A stretch of DNA of 64,000 bases from positions 496,001 to 560,000 of the forward strand of contig NZ_JAAORH010000003.1 in NCBI RefSeq assembly GCF_017696085.1, in the 5' to 3' direction. The translations under genes and the position numbers were made by a program. The stretch comes from Prochlorococcus marinus XMU1410 (GTDB lineage Bacteria; Cyanobacteriota; Cyanobacteriia; PCC-6307; Cyanobiaceae). Below the pieces are notes generated by a model. That model did no database searches. It was not told the DNA's origin and worked only from the letters and a program-made list of their open reading frames with translations. Positions 27,704 through 38,392 of this stretch are shown here, piece after piece. Within the stretch, counting starts at the first letter, position 1, and the number at the start of each line of letters is the position of its first letter.

Positions 27704-30466
27704 TTAATTCAAAAGTTCGAGTTTTTTAGTAATTCTCTCCATTCGTACCGAACCCTCGTTTAATTTAAATCTACATTCATCAACAATATCTTTTGGAGCC
27801 TTATCGACGAAATTCTTATTAGATAATCTTTTATTTAAATTATCTAATTCAATAGTCACCTTTTTCAAATCCTTGGTTAACCTTTCCTTTAATGCATCTA
27901 TATTTACAAAATCCTGAAAAGGCAAGTAAACCTCTAAATCACTAATTATCCCAGAAAAAGATTTAGCAAAATCTTTTTTATCTACAACATTAGGTTTAAA
28001 AATAAATACTTCAGAAGATTTAGTTAAGATTTGGATATCATCAACTAAAATTTTTAAAAAATCAATCAATTCATCATTATCTGAAATTAAATAAACAGGA
28101 ACTTTTTCTGATGGCTTGAGGCCTAATTCAGCTCTCAAATTTCTAATCAATCTAATAATTTCAAAAAGTTGCTGAAAAGAATTATCAAGCTGATTATCAA
28201 CAAATTTATTTTCTTGGGCTGGCCATTTTTGAAGAGATAATAATTCTGTATCTGGTTTAAGTTGCAGTGCATGCCAAAGTTCTTCAGTAATGTGCGGCAT
28301 AAAAGGATGAATCATCACCAAAATATCATTGAGCACTGTCATTAAAACTTTTTCAGATATTTGTCTATTTCTAGTCTCTTTATTATTAAATCTTTGTTTA
28401 GCAAATTCTACATACCAGTCACAAAAATCGTTCCATGAAAATTCATATAATAGTTTGGCAGATTCTCCCAATTTATATTCTTTCAACAAAGCAGCAACTT
28501 TTTTATTTACCTGATTCAATTTCGATAAAATCCACTTATCACATAACTCTAAAGAAGTTTCATCACTCTCATTAAGCGAATAATTATTGTTAGAAGTTTT
28601 ATTAATTAACACAAATTTAGTTGCATTCCATAATTTATTCGCAAAATTTCTTGAAGCTTCAACAGTTGAAGATGTATCTTTTTTCCTATCAAAATCAAGC
28701 CGGATATCTTGTCCAGCACCTGCAACTTCTCGAATTAAAGCAAATCGTAGAGCATCAGAACCATATTTATCAATTAATAGTATTGGATCAATACCATTAC
28801 CTGAACTTTTACTCATTTTTTTATTGTTTTCATCTCGAACTAGACCATGAATATAAACATCCTTAAAAGGAATATTATTTGTAAAAGTATTCCCCATCAT
28901 TGTCATTCTCGCCACCCAGAAGAAAATAATATCGAAACCAGTAACAAGAACACTATTTGGATACCATTTTTTAAAATCCGGATCATTTGTATTTGGCCAA
29001 CCAAGGGTTGAAAAAGGCCATAAACCACTTGAAAACCATGTATCCAAAACATCTTTATCACGAACCAATTTAATATTTAATCCAAATTTTTTATTAGCTT
29101 CGATTAAGGCATCCTCTTCATTTCTTGCAACGATGTATGGAGTATTCTGTTCAATTGAGTCTTGAGATTCATCTAAAACATACCATGCTGGTATTTGGTG
29201 CCCCCACCACAATTGCCGACTGATACACCAATCATTAATTTTCTCTAACCAATCCTTATAAACTTTCTCCCAGCGTGAAGGAATAAAAGATGGTTTTTTA
29301 GAATCAATTTCATTAAGACATCCTTGTGATATTTCATCCATTTTCAAAAACCATTGTGTTGACAATAAAGGTTCAATTGGAACCTTACCTCTATCAGAAA
29401 AAGGAACAGTATGTTTATAATCTTCTATCTTTGTCAAAAGGCCTAAGTTATCCAATTCTTTGATAATTTTCTTTCTAGCCTCGTATCTATCTAAATTTTG
29501 AAAACTACCTGCATTAATATTTAAAGTTCCATCTTTGTTCATTACATTAATCTGTTGTAAATTATGCCTTTTTCCTATTGCAAAATCATTTGGATCATGG
29601 GCTGGAGTAACCTTTACACAACCAGTACCAAAATCTTTATCAACGTGTGAATCAGCGATAATAGGTATTTCTCTATCAACGAAAGGGACTTTTACTTTGA
29701 CACCAATAAATTTTTTATATCTATCATCATCAGGATTAACTGCCACAGCAGTATCCCCCAAAAGAGTTTCTGGTCTTGTTGTTGCAACTTCTAAGTACTT
29801 ATCTAACTGTTCACCTCTTTCAGAAACTAAAGGGTATTTAAAATGCCATAAATGACCATTTACTTCTTGCATTTCAACTTCAAGATCACTTACGGCAGAT
29901 TGAGATTCAGGACACCAATTAACCAAATATTCGCCTCTATAAATTAAATTCTTTTTATAGAGAATATTAAAAGCCTCAATAACTGCTTCATTTAATTTTT
30001 GATCAAGAGTAAATCTTTCTCTAGTCCAGTCAACTGAATATCCTATCCTTTTTAATTGAGAAACTATTCTTCCACCACTTTGTTCTTTCCAGTTCCATGC
30101 TCTTTTAAGAAATTCATCTCTTCCAATATTCTCACTTGTTTTGCCTTCATTTTTTAATTGTTTTTCAAGAATAGTTTGAACAGCTATTGAAGCATGATCA
30201 GTTCCTGGTAAGCACAAAACATTCTTACCTAAAAGTCTTTGAAAACGTACTACAACATCTATCAAAGCCGTATTAAATGCATGCCCCATATGCAGAGATC
30301 CAGTTACATTTGGTGGCGGAATAACAACACAAAAAGGCTCCCCATCATCCTCAGGGTTAGGACTAAACGCCTTAAGACTTTCCCATTTTTCTTGCCACTT
30401 CTTCTCTACTTCAAAAGGTGAATAATTCTCTAAAGATAATTGATCATTCATCTCTGTCATGTCCAA
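27704..30466 (-). CDS. valS: Valyl-tRNA synthetase
   Basis: Class I aminoacyl-tRNA synthetase charging tRNA-Val. The HIGH-type motif is in PPPNVTGSLHMGHAFN, and KMSKS appears exactly in NNKKMSKSSGNGIDP. Editing-domain signatures such as ATTRPETLLGDTAVAVNPDD and the Trp-rich GLWPFSTLGWPN are present. The C terminus ends in a tRNA-binding coiled coil (LTKDLKKVTIELDNLNKRL). At 920 residues it is of family length. The start at 30466 could alternatively be the ATG three or four codons later. A tRNA-Val gene lies about 450 bases upstream, on the same strand. Confidence 0.97.
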   Translation of the reverse strand: MDMTEMNDQLSLENYSPFEVEKKWQEKWESLKAFSPNPEDDGEPFCVVIPPPNVTGSLHMGHAFNTALIDVVVRFQRLLGKNVLCLPGTDHASIAVQTILEKQLKNEGKTSENIGRDEFLKRAWNWKEQSGGRIVSQLKRIGYSVDWTRERFTLDQKLNEAVIEAFNILYKKNLIYRGEYLVNWCPESQSAVSDLEVEMQEVNGHLWHFKYPLVSERGEQLDKYLEVATTRPETLLGDTAVAVNPDDDRYKKFIGVKVKVPFVDREIPIIADSHVDKDFGTGCVKVTPAHDPNDFAIGKRHNLQQINVMNKDGTLNINAGSFQNLDRYEARKKIIKELDNLGLLTKIEDYKHTVPFSDRGKVPIEPLLSTQWFLKMDEISQGCLNEIDSKKPSFIPSRWEKVYKDWLEKINDWCISRQLWWGHQIPAWYVLDESQDSIEQNTPYIVARNEEDALIEANKKFGLNIKLVRDKDVLDTWFSSGLWPFSTLGWPNTNDPDFKKWYPNSVLVTGFDIIFFWVARMTMMGNTFTNNIPFKDVYIHGLVRDENNKKMSKSSGNGIDPILLIDKYGSDALRFALIREVAGAGQDIRLDFDRKKDTSSTVEASRNFANKLWNATKFVLINKTSNNNYSLNESDETSLELCDKWILSKLNQVNKKVAALLKEYKLGESAKLLYEFSWNDFCDWYVEFAKQRFNNKETRNRQISEKVLMTVLNDILVMIHPFMPHITEELWHALQLKPDTELLSLQKWPAQENKFVDNQLDNSFQQLFEIIRLIRNLRAELGLKPSEKVPVYLISDNDELIDFLKILVDDIQILTKSSEVFIFKPNVVDKKDFAKSFSGIISDLEVYLPFQDFVNIDALKERLTKDLKKVTIELDNLNKRLSNKNFVDKAPKDIVDECRFKLNEGSVRMERITKKLELLN

Positions 30467-30557
30467 ATTTTATTTCAATAAACTTTTTGTTTATTTTATC
30501 TTGAGAGGAGCCAATTAATGAAAATAATATTAGTTTGCAAAAAAAGACACATCCATT

Positions 30558-30899
30558 CTACAAAAGTTTGAAGCCAGAACCGCAGGAACAACGTTTTGCA
30601 TTTTTTGGTGTTGAAATAAGAAATCCACCACCGCTCAAATCACCGTAATAATCCAATTTTAAATCTTTAAGTAAATTAAACTTTTTTACATCAGCGTATA
30701 AAGTTACTCCTTCAGTTCTTGAAATAGGGGATCCATTACATGTACCTGGCCTCAACTTAATATGCATCCATCCTTCGGAACAATTTTTATCCTCTACCAA
30801 ATCAATCGACATTTCTCCTGGAGAACCTCCAAAAGAAGCTTGCCTAGATAGTTCTGAAGCAGCGCTTTGACTGATTGAAAGATTGACGATCTCAGTCAT
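30558..30899 (-). CDS. IscA/HesB-like iron-sulfur carrier family protein
   Basis: Small protein of 113 residues with the IscA/HesB fold pattern. Its C-terminal CxC pair appears in KRCSCGSGFKLL, and an upstream cysteine lies in EDKNCSEGWMH, where typical IscA has a GGCSG-type motif. A third cysteine is in RPGTCNGSP. This makes it a divergent member, so the assembly role is likely but not certain. The chosen start is the ATG at 30899; an upstream in-frame codon at 30944 would place coding sequence inside the tRNA-Val gene. Downstream is valS on the same strand, 91 bases away. Confidence 0.78.
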   Translation of the reverse strand: MTEIVNLSISQSAASELSRQASFGGSPGEMSIDLVEDKNCSEGWMHIKLRPGTCNGSPISRTEGVTLYADVKKFNLLKDLKLDYYGDLSGGGFLISTPKNAKRCSCGSGFKLL

Positions 30900-30914
30900 T
30901 AGAAAAATAATAAA

Positions 30915-30986
<72 letters not shown>

Positions 30987-31085
30987 TTATAATAAATCAT
31001 TCTAATAGATGAAGTTGAAATATTTATACTAAGTATTTAAATATTTCATGATTGAGGCAAAATTAAATTAATAAAAATATATCCT

Positions 31086-31931
31086 ATGTCCTCAAACGAT
31101 AGATATAACTTACAAAAAAATTCCGATTTAGAGACTTTAGAAAGCTTTAAAATTTTAATATCTAATATTAAATCTTTAAAAGATAAAACTTGGGGATGCC
31201 CTTGGCAGAAAATACAGTCTCATAAATCGTTAATCCCATTTTTACATGAAGAAAGTAATGAGTTTATAGATGCGATATATGAAAAAAAGGCGGATAACAT
31301 ATGTGAAGAATTAGGAGATCTTTTATTACAAGTAATGCTTCATGCTGAAATCGGTTACGAAAAAAAAGAATTTGAACTAAATGATGTTATAAAAAATCTA
31401 AACAAGAAAATTATTAATAGACATCCATATGTTTTTAAAAAAAAAGAAAAAGTATCTTTAGAAAAATCGCAACAGATTTGGGAAAACATTAAAAATTCAG
31501 AAAAAGAAACACCTCATATGGAATCATCAATTAGTAAAACTTTAAATATGAAAATCCAAAATTTTCCACCAATGGTTGGAACAGATAAAATCACAAATGT
31601 TGTTAAAGAATATGGTTTTAAATGGGAGAGTACCGATCAGATTTTTGAAAAGTTAGAAGAAGAGATTAATGAATTAAAAGAAGCAATTACAAGTAATAAT
31701 CATTCAGAAATAAAAAATGAATTTGGGGATATTTACTTTACCCTTCTGAATCTCTCAAACTTTTTAAAAATAAATCCTGAATCAGCTCTTCAAAAAACTA
31801 ATAAAAAATTTTTAGACAGATTTTCAATCATTGAACATCATGCAGGCGATAAAATTAAACAGCAAACTCATAAAGACTTTCAACGGCTTTGGCAAATAGC
31901 CAAACGAAAACTTAAAATAAAAAATTCTTAA
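31086..31931 (+). CDS. mazG: Nucleoside triphosphate pyrophosphohydrolase MazG
   Basis: Hydrolyses (d)NTPs to monophosphates plus pyrophosphate, and in some bacteria lowers ppGpp. The N-terminal catalytic domain shows WGCPWQKIQSHKSLIPFLHE, then EESNEFIDAIYEK and ICEELGDLLLQVMLHAEIG, which carry the EExxE-12-ExxD metal-binding pattern. A second, weaker MazG domain covers roughly residues 165-270 (KLEEEINELKEAITSNNHSE, EFGDIYFTLLNL). The 281-residue two-domain layout is the bacterial MazG form. speE starts 7 bases after its stop. Cyanophages also carry mazG, but those are single-domain, so this is the host type. Confidence 0.94.
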   Translation: MSSNDRYNLQKNSDLETLESFKILISNIKSLKDKTWGCPWQKIQSHKSLIPFLHEESNEFIDAIYEKKADNICEELGDLLLQVMLHAEIGYEKKEFELNDVIKNLNKKIINRHPYVFKKKEKVSLEKSQQIWENIKNSEKETPHMESSISKTLNMKIQNFPPMVGTDKITNVVKEYGFKWESTDQIFEKLEEEINELKEAITSNNHSEIKNEFGDIYFTLLNLSNFLKINPESALQKTNKKFLDRFSIIEHHAGDKIKQQTHKDFQRLWQIAKRKLKIKNS

Positions 31932-31938
31932 AAAGCAA

Positions 31939-32790
31939 ATGAATAATATTTCAACATGGATAGATGAGTATCATAAAGGCTCAAGATTTGGTCTAAATGG
32001 AGATGTTTTAATGAAACAAAAATCACAATATCAAGAAATTATTATTATTGAAAATGAATACTATGGCAGAGCTTTAATGCTTGATGGTTGTTGGATGACA
32101 TCACTAAAAGACGAGAAATATTATCATGAGTGTTTAGTGCATCCAGCATTAAGTAGCATTGACGAAAAATCTAATGTACTAATTATTGGTGGAGGAGACG
32201 GCGGTACGGCTAGAGAATGCATAAAATATTCTCAAATATCAAAAATTGATCTAGTAGAAATTGATGAAGAGGTAATCAAAATATCTAAAAAATTTTTAAA
32301 AGAAATTGGAGGCGAAGCATGGAATGACAAAAGATTAGAAATACATGTTGATGATGGTGTTAAATGGGTAAAAAAAACAAGAGATAATTTTTATGACGTT
32401 ATTTTTATAGATTGTTCAGATCCTTCAGAATTTTCAAATTTATTATTTTCAGATTCTTTCTATAAAGAATGTAAAAGAATACTTACACCAAAGGGGATAT
32501 TAGCAACGCAAAGCGAATCTCCTGAATCCTTCAAAAATATCCACTTAAATATTTTGAAAACCCTAAAAAATATATTTAAAGTTTCTGAAACTATGTATTC
32601 CTTTGTGCCTATATATCCAAGCGGGATTTGGAGTTGGACATTCGCTTCTTCAGAAAGTCTAAATTTATCAAAGCAAAATTATGATGAAGTCCTAAAGATA
32701 GAAAAAGGATGTGAAATTTGGAATTTAAATTTTCAAAATGCAGCATTCAAAATGATGCCAAATAAAATTGTAAAAGAACTAGATTCATAA
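31939..32790 (+). CDS. speE: Spermidine synthase
   Basis: Aminopropyltransferase moving the aminopropyl group of decarboxylated S-adenosylmethionine to putrescine. The fold is a Rossmann methyltransferase-like domain: VLIIGGGDGGTARECIKYS is the nucleotide-binding glycine motif, followed by IDLVEIDEEVIKISKKF. VIFIDCSDPSEFS and the substrate-closing LATQSESPES are characteristic. The small N-terminal beta domain has QEIIIIENEYYGRALMLDGC. Length 283 residues. It overlaps neither neighbour; speB starts 1 base after its stop, so the two are tightly coupled. Confidence 0.95.
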   Translation: MNNISTWIDEYHKGSRFGLNGDVLMKQKSQYQEIIIIENEYYGRALMLDGCWMTSLKDEKYYHECLVHPALSSIDEKSNVLIIGGGDGGTARECIKYSQISKIDLVEIDEEVIKISKKFLKEIGGEAWNDKRLEIHVDDGVKWVKKTRDNFYDVIFIDCSDPSEFSNLLFSDSFYKECKRILTPKGILATQSESPESFKNIHLNILKTLKNIFKVSETMYSFVPIYPSGIWSWTFASSESLNLSKQNYDEVLKIEKGCEIWNLNFQNAAFKMMPNKIVKELDS

Positions 32791-32791
32791 G

Positions 32792-33673
32792 ATGACAAAA
32801 AATTTATTTAATAAAGAAAATGCAATTTATATGGGAGCAAAAAGAAGTCCAGAAAATTGCTCAATTGGTATATTTGGAGTTAATTATGACGGGACATGTT
32901 CGTTTAAACCAGGAGCAAGATTTGGTCCAGAAGCAATAAGACAAGTCAGTTCTTGTTTAGAAACCTATTGTCCAAAAATAAAAAAAGACTTAGAGGATAT
33001 TATGTATGTTGATTTTGGATCAATACTAATTGATAAAAATGACTCAAAGTCCGTTATTGAATCGGTTAAATCAGCAACAAATTATTTAATTAGTAAAAAC
33101 CTTAGTCCTATTATGCTTGGTGGCGAACACTCTATTACAAGAGGGGCTATTGAAGCATTAGTAAAAAAATATCCAGATTTGATATTGGTTCAACTTGATG
33201 CCCATGCAGATTTAAGAGAATCATATATAGGGAATGAACATAGTCATGCTTGTACTATGAAAAGATGCTTAGAAGTACTACCTGAAAAAAAAATTTTGCA
33301 AGTAGGAATTAGAAGTGGGACTAAAGAAGAATTTGAAATTATGCATAACAACAACCAATTAGTTAACTTTTGTCCAGGCGGAAATGCACATGAGTTAAAA
33401 CAAGCTCTTCTACCATACGCGAAGTCTCCAATCTATTTAACAATAGATTTAGATTGGTTTGATCCCAGTTTACTAGCAGGGACGGGCACTCCAGAACCGG
33501 GAGGATTTTTTTGGAATGATTTTGAAGAAATACTGAAAACTTTCAAAGATCTTAGAATTGTCGCTTCAGATATTGTGGAATTATCTCCAGAAATTGATAA
33601 AAGCGGAGTAAGCAGCATAGTTGCAGCTAAAGTACTTAGAAGCTTAATTTTGTCATTAGAAAATATGCAATAA
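32792..33673 (+). CDS. speB: Agmatinase / ureohydrolase family protein
   Basis: Binuclear manganese ureohydrolase; by context it most likely converts agmatine to putrescine and urea. Metal ligands are seen in GGEHSITRG, QLDAHADLRE and TIDLDWFDPS, the last being the Asp-x-Asp pair of the family. IGIFGVNYDGTCSFKPGARFGP is the N-terminal substrate region, and EPGGFFWNDF follows the last metal motif. Length 293 residues. Arginase and guanidinobutyrase share these motifs; the location directly behind speE favours agmatinase. Confidence 0.93.
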   Translation: MTKNLFNKENAIYMGAKRSPENCSIGIFGVNYDGTCSFKPGARFGPEAIRQVSSCLETYCPKIKKDLEDIMYVDFGSILIDKNDSKSVIESVKSATNYLISKNLSPIMLGGEHSITRGAIEALVKKYPDLILVQLDAHADLRESYIGNEHSHACTMKRCLEVLPEKKILQVGIRSGTKEEFEIMHNNNQLVNFCPGGNAHELKQALLPYAKSPIYLTIDLDWFDPSLLAGTGTPEPGGFFWNDFEEILKTFKDLRIVASDIVELSPEIDKSGVSSIVAAKVLRSLILSLENMQ

Positions 33674-33723
33674 AAAATTTCTAAACTACAGTGTAAAAAT
33701 ACTAAATACAAACTAAATATTTC

Positions 33724-34836
33724 ATGGATTTGCTAAAAAGTCCTCTTTATTCAAAATACGTTGAATCCAATGCAAAATTAGTAAATTTTGCAGGTTGGGA
33801 AATGCCCATATCATTTTCAGGATTAATTAAAGAGCATGAATCTGTTAGATCTTCAGCAGGATTATTTGATATTTCTCACATGGGAGTGATTTCTATCAAG
33901 GGAATCAATCCAAAGGATTATATTCAAAAACTTTTTCCTACTAATTTATACGCCTTTTCTGAAGGACAGGGACTTTATACAGTAATGCTCAATGATAAAG
34001 GAGGAATAATAGATGACTTAATAATTTATGACCTTGGTATACAAGAAAATGACATATCAGAATTATTGTTAATAGTTAATGCAAGTAGATATGAAGTAGA
34101 TTTTCACTGGATAAAAAATAATTTAAATATGTCTGAAATTTCTATAACAAACTTTAAAAAAGAGAAAGTACTTTTAGCACTACAGGGAAAGAACTCATTC
34201 AATTTATTTGAAGAATGGATTGAATCTTCGATCTCACATATCCCTAACTTTGGATGCGAATATAAAATTTTTGAACATATTTCGCCTAAAGAAAAAATTT
34301 TCTTTTCAAAGACAGGCTATACGGGGGAAAATGGTCTAGAAATACTTTTATCTAAAAAAGCAGCAATTAATTTATGGGATTTCTCAATTTCCAAAAATGT
34401 TGCACCTTGCGGTTTAGGAGCTAGAGATACTCTTAGACTTGAAGCAGGCATGCATCTTTATGGTCAAGACATAAATGAAGAAACTTCTCCATATGAAGCA
34501 GGGTTAAGCTGGCTAGTACATCTAGAAAATAATCACGAATTCTTTGGAAGAAGCTTTCTTGAAGAACAGTCAAGATTAGGTATTCAAAAAAAGTTAGTTG
34601 GTCTCTCAATAGAAGGTAAAGCAATAGGAAGAAAAGGTTGCGCAGTTCTTAAAGGTGAAGAAAATATTGGGACTATCACAAGCGGTAGTTGGTCTCCAAC
34701 TAAACAAAAAGCTATAGCTTTTGCATACATCAATACTTCGCATGCCTTAATAAATAATGAAGTTCAAATATCAATAAGAGGCAAAAAATTCAAAGGGTTA
34801 ATAACAAAGAGAGCGTTTTATAAAAAAAATTATTAA
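33724..34836 (+). CDS. gcvT: Glycine cleavage system T protein (aminomethyltransferase)
   Basis: Releases ammonia from the lipoyl-bound aminomethyl group and passes the carbon to tetrahydrofolate. Conserved stretches include [49 protein letters not shown] and [16 protein letters not shown], the last carrying the folate-pocket residues. Length 370 residues, normal. It follows speB after 50 bases and precedes aspS by 55, so it is not with gcvP and gcvH, which lie about 18 kb away on the other strand. Confidence 0.96.
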   Translation: MDLLKSPLYSKYVESNAKLVNFAGWEMPISFSGLIKEHESVRSSAGLFDISHMGVISIKGINPKDYIQKLFPTNLYAFSEGQGLYTVMLNDKGGIIDDLIIYDLGIQENDISELLLIVNASRYEVDFHWIKNNLNMSEISITNFKKEKVLLALQGKNSFNLFEEWIESSISHIPNFGCEYKIFEHISPKEKIFFSKTGYTGENGLEILLSKKAAINLWDFSISKNVAPCGLGARDTLRLEAGMHLYGQDINEETSPYEAGLSWLVHLENNHEFFGRSFLEEQSRLGIQKKLVGLSIEGKAIGRKGCAVLKGEENIGTITSGSWSPTKQKAIAFAYINTSHALINNEVQISIRGKKFKGLITKRAFYKKNY

Positions 34837-34891
34837 CTAAATTAACCCTTAAAGAATTATTATAAGTTATTGATAAATAAATCATACTTAG

Positions 34892-36688
34892 ATGAGAAAC
34901 AAAATTTGCAAAGAACTCAAGAATACAGATATTGGTAAATTAGTTAATTTATGCGGATGGGTAGATAGAAGAAGAGATCATGGTGGTGTAATTTTTATTG
35001 ATTTAAGAGACCACAGTGGATTTCTACAAATAACAATTAACCCCGATGATGGTGCAGATCTATTTAAACAGGCAGAAACTCTAAGAAATGAAACAGTAAT
35101 AATGGTTAGCGGAATTATTAACGAAAGGCCAAAAGATTCAATAAACAAAAATTTAAGTACTGGAGAGTTAGAGCTTAAAGTTAAAGATTTGCAAATTCTC
35201 AACCAAATTAAAAAAAACCTACCTTTTCCAGTATCTATACATGATTATGAAAATACAAAAGAGGAGCTCAGATTAAAATATAGATACCTTGATTTAAGAA
35301 GAGGCAAATTACTAGAAAATTTAAAAACAAGACATAAAATTATTAAAGTTGCTAGAGAATTTCTTGATAATTTTGGATTTACAGAAGTAGAGACTCCATT
35401 ACTTACAAAATCAACTCCAGAAGGCGCTCGCGATTTTCTTGTTCCTGCTCGTCTTTCGAATGGAGAATTTTTTGCTCTACCTCAATCCCCACAACTATTT
35501 AAACAACTTTTAATGGTGGGAGGCTTAGATAAGTATTATCAAATCGCAAAATGTTTCCGTGATGAAGACTTAAGGGCAGATAGGCAGCCAGAGTTTACGC
35601 AATTAGATATTGAAATGAGCTTTATTAGTGAAGAAGAAATAATCTCTTTTAATGAAAGTCTTATAAAAAAAATATGGAAAGAAGTATTAAATATTGATTT
35701 TGATAATGCTTTTCCAAGAATGTCATGGCAAGCAGCAATGGATAATTACGGCACTGATAGACCAGACACTAGATATCAAATGTTGTTAAAAGATTTAGGA
35801 GAAGTATTAGGTGATATTGGCTTTAATATTTTCACCAAAGCAATTAAGTCGGGAGGTTGTATAAAATCCATAACAGTCAAAGGAGGTAATTTAAGTATTA
35901 GCAACGTAAGAATTAAACCCGGAGGTGATATCTTCCAAGTAGCTCAAGATGCAGGAGCTGGTGGTTTGGCCTTTATAAGGGTCAAAGGAGATGAGCTTGA
36001 GACAATTGGGGCAATTAAAAATAATCTCAATGAGGAGCACATAACTGATATTTTAAGAATCACTGAAGCGCAAGATGGAGACTTAATCCTCTTGGGTGCT
36101 GGAGATAAACAAATTGTCAACCAGTCATTAGATAGAGTGAGACAATACATCGCAAAAGACTTAAATCTCATAGATAAAAGTAAATGGAATTTCTTATGGG
36201 TAACTGATTTCCCTATGTTTGAGAGAAATGAAGAGGAAAATAGATATGAAGCTTTACATCATCCTTTTTGTTCTCCAAAAAATATAAAATCTAAAGATCC
36301 TGAAAACTTGCAAAAAGAAATTGAGGACTCTTTAGCAAATGCTTATGACTTAGTTCTTAATGGCTTGGAATTAGGAGGCGGCTCTTTACGTATTCATGAA
36401 GCAAACTTGCAAAGAGAGGTTTTAAAAACGGTAGGACTTACTGCTAAAGAGATTAATGAAAAATTTGGATTTTTAATAGAAGCTTTAGAAATGGGTGCTC
36501 CTCCTCATGGTGGAATAGCGTTTGGATTAGATCGTATTACCATGCTGATCATAGGTGCAGATTCAATCAGAGAAACAATAGCGTTTCCAAAAAATCAACA
36601 AGCAAAATGTCCTCTGACAAATGCGCCCTCAAATGTCTCAGAATCACAATTAAAAGAATTAGATATTGAAATAACAATTGATGAATAA
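34892..36688 (+). CDS. aspS: Aspartyl-tRNA synthetase
   Basis: Class II synthetase. The N-terminal anticodon-binding OB fold has [20 protein letters not shown]; motif 2 is [20 protein letters not shown]; motif 3 is [38 protein letters not shown] belongs to the active site. The bacterial GAD insertion domain lies around 290-420. Length is 598 residues. Cyanobacteria often have a non-discriminating AspRS that also charges tRNA-Asn and depends on GatCAB; whether this one does is not visible. It sits 55 bases after gcvT. Confidence 0.97.
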   Translation: MRNKICKELKNTDIGKLVNLCGWVDRRRDHGGVIFIDLRDHSGFLQITINPDDGADLFKQAETLRNETVIMVSGIINERPKDSINKNLSTGELELKVKDLQILNQIKKNLPFPVSIHDYENTKEELRLKYRYLDLRRGKLLENLKTRHKIIKVAREFLDNFGFTEVETPLLTKSTPEGARDFLVPARLSNGEFFALPQSPQLFKQLLMVGGLDKYYQIAKCFRDEDLRADRQPEFTQLDIEMSFISEEEIISFNESLIKKIWKEVLNIDFDNAFPRMSWQAAMDNYGTDRPDTRYQMLLKDLGEVLGDIGFNIFTKAIKSGGCIKSITVKGGNLSISNVRIKPGGDIFQVAQDAGAGGLAFIRVKGDELETIGAIKNNLNEEHITDILRITEAQDGDLILLGAGDKQIVNQSLDRVRQYIAKDLNLIDKSKWNFLWVTDFPMFERNEEENRYEALHHPFCSPKNIKSKDPENLQKEIEDSLANAYDLVLNGLELGGGSLRIHEANLQREVLKTVGLTAKEINEKFGFLIEALEMGAPPHGGIAFGLDRITMLIIGADSIRETIAFPKNQQAKCPLTNAPSNVSESQLKELDIEITIDE

Positions 36689-36733
36689 GAATATATATGG
36701 ATGTTCTAAAAGTTTTTTGTTTAAATAAAATAT

Positions 36734-36740
36734 AAGGAGG
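36734..36740 (+). promoter_or_regulatory. Strong Shine-Dalgarno placed far upstream of pyrG
   Basis: AAGGAGG is a full-length match to the anti-Shine-Dalgarno sequence but lies 23 bases before the pyrG ATG, much too far for normal use. Just after it is a three-codon frame GTG CTT AAT TAA (36743-36754), in frame with pyrG. Its spacing of 2 bases to that GTG is too short for efficient initiation. Confidence 0.35.
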
Positions 36741-36763
36741 CAGTGCTTAATTAAAAATATTTA

Positions 36764-38374
36764 ATGTCAAAATTTGTTTTTGTCACAGGAGGAGTAGTTT
36801 CTAGCATTGGTAAAGGAATTGTAGCTGCAAGCTTAGGCAGATTATTAAAGTCTAGAGGATATAGTGTTTCAATCTTAAAACTAGATCCATATCTAAATGT
36901 TGATCCAGGCACAATGAGCCCTTTTCAACATGGAGAAGTATTTGTAACCGAAGATGGGGCTGAAACCGACCTAGATTTAGGTCATTACGAAAGATTTACT
37001 GATACTGCAATGACTAGGTTGAATAGTGTAACAACGGGATCTATTTATCAAGCAGTTATTAATAAAGAAAGAAGAGGTAATTATAACGGTGGAACTGTGC
37101 AAGTAATACCTCACATAACAGGAGAAATTAGAGAAAGGATTCATAGAGTAGCCGATAACAGCAATGCAGATATTATTATTACTGAAATTGGTGGAACAGT
37201 TGGTGATATTGAATCTCTACCTTTTTTAGAAGCAATAAGAGAATTCAAAAATGATGTCAATAGGAACGATGTTGCATACATACACGTAACATTACTTCCT
37301 TACATCAAAACCTCTGGCGAAATAAAAACTAAACCAACACAACATTCAGTGAAAGAATTAAGATCAATTGGAATTCAGCCAGATTTACTTGTATGCCGAA
37401 GTGATAAATCTATCAATGAAGCTCTTAAAAAAAAGCTTAGTGGTTTTTGCGGTGTCAGTATCAACTCTGTAATTGAAGCTTTAGACGCAGACAGTATTTA
37501 TTCTGTACCTCTTTCTTTAAAAAAAGAAGGTTTATGCAAAGAAACCCTGAAGTATTTAGACCTTAAAGATAAAAAATGTGATTTAAAAAATTGGGAGCAA
37601 CTAATACACAACCTAAGAAATCCTGGAGATCCAATAAAAGTTGCCCTTGTAGGCAAATATATTGAACTTGGAGATGCATATTTATCCGTTGTTGAAGCTT
37701 TAAGACATGCATGCATTGAACAAAAGGCTTTATTAGATTTACATTGGGTAAGTGCTGAAATGATAGAAAAAAATTCAGCAGAAACTTACTTAAATGCAGT
37801 TGATGCAATTGTCGTACCCGGGGGATTTGGCAATAGAGGAGTCAATGGAAAAATTTCGGCTATAAAATTCGCAAGAGAAAATAAAATTCCCTTTTTAGGT
37901 TTGTGCCTTGGTATGCAATGTGCAGTTATAGAATGGGCCAGGAATGTAGCTAATCTTCCAGATGCATCTAGTTCAGAACTAGACCCAAACACTCCAAATC
38001 CAGTGATACATTTATTACCAGAACAGGAAGATGTAGTTGATTTAGGTGGGACAATGAGACTTGGAGTTTATCCATGTAGATTAACAAAAAATACAACTGG
38101 AAAAAACTTATATGATGAGGATGTTATTTATGAGAGACATCGACATAGATACGAATTTAATAATTACTACAAACAAAGTTTTTTAGATTCTGGATACAAA
38201 ATTAGTGGTACATCACCAGATGGCAGATTAGTTGAGTTAATTGAGTTAGCAAATCATCCATACTTCTTAGCCTGTCAATATCATCCTGAGTTTTTATCAC
38301 GACCTGGCAAACCTCATCCTTTATTTAAAGGATTAATAAAAGCTTCTCAAGATAAGTTAACTCAATCAAATTAA
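36764..38374 (+). CDS. pyrG: CTP synthase
   Basis: Makes CTP from UTP and glutamine with ATP. The N-terminal synthetase domain has [20 protein letters not shown] and [20 protein letters not shown]. The C-terminal class I glutaminase has the nucleophile elbow [15 protein letters not shown] and the catalytic HPEF in [22 protein letters not shown] and [10 protein letters not shown] lie between. Length 536 residues. The start ATG at 36764 matches the family N terminus [10 protein letters not shown], although the strong ribosome binding site lies well upstream. Confidence 0.97.
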   Translation: MSKFVFVTGGVVSSIGKGIVAASLGRLLKSRGYSVSILKLDPYLNVDPGTMSPFQHGEVFVTEDGAETDLDLGHYERFTDTAMTRLNSVTTGSIYQAVINKERRGNYNGGTVQVIPHITGEIRERIHRVADNSNADIIITEIGGTVGDIESLPFLEAIREFKNDVNRNDVAYIHVTLLPYIKTSGEIKTKPTQHSVKELRSIGIQPDLLVCRSDKSINEALKKKLSGFCGVSINSVIEALDADSIYSVPLSLKKEGLCKETLKYLDLKDKKCDLKNWEQLIHNLRNPGDPIKVALVGKYIELGDAYLSVVEALRHACIEQKALLDLHWVSAEMIEKNSAETYLNAVDAIVVPGGFGNRGVNGKISAIKFARENKIPFLGLCLGMQCAVIEWARNVANLPDASSSELDPNTPNPVIHLLPEQEDVVDLGGTMRLGVYPCRLTKNTTGKNLYDEDVIYERHRHRYEFNNYYKQSFLDSGYKISGTSPDGRLVELIELANHPYFLACQYHPEFLSRPGKPHPLFKGLIKASQDKLTQSN

Positions 38375-38392
38375 TATTGTTTATTTTTTTGA

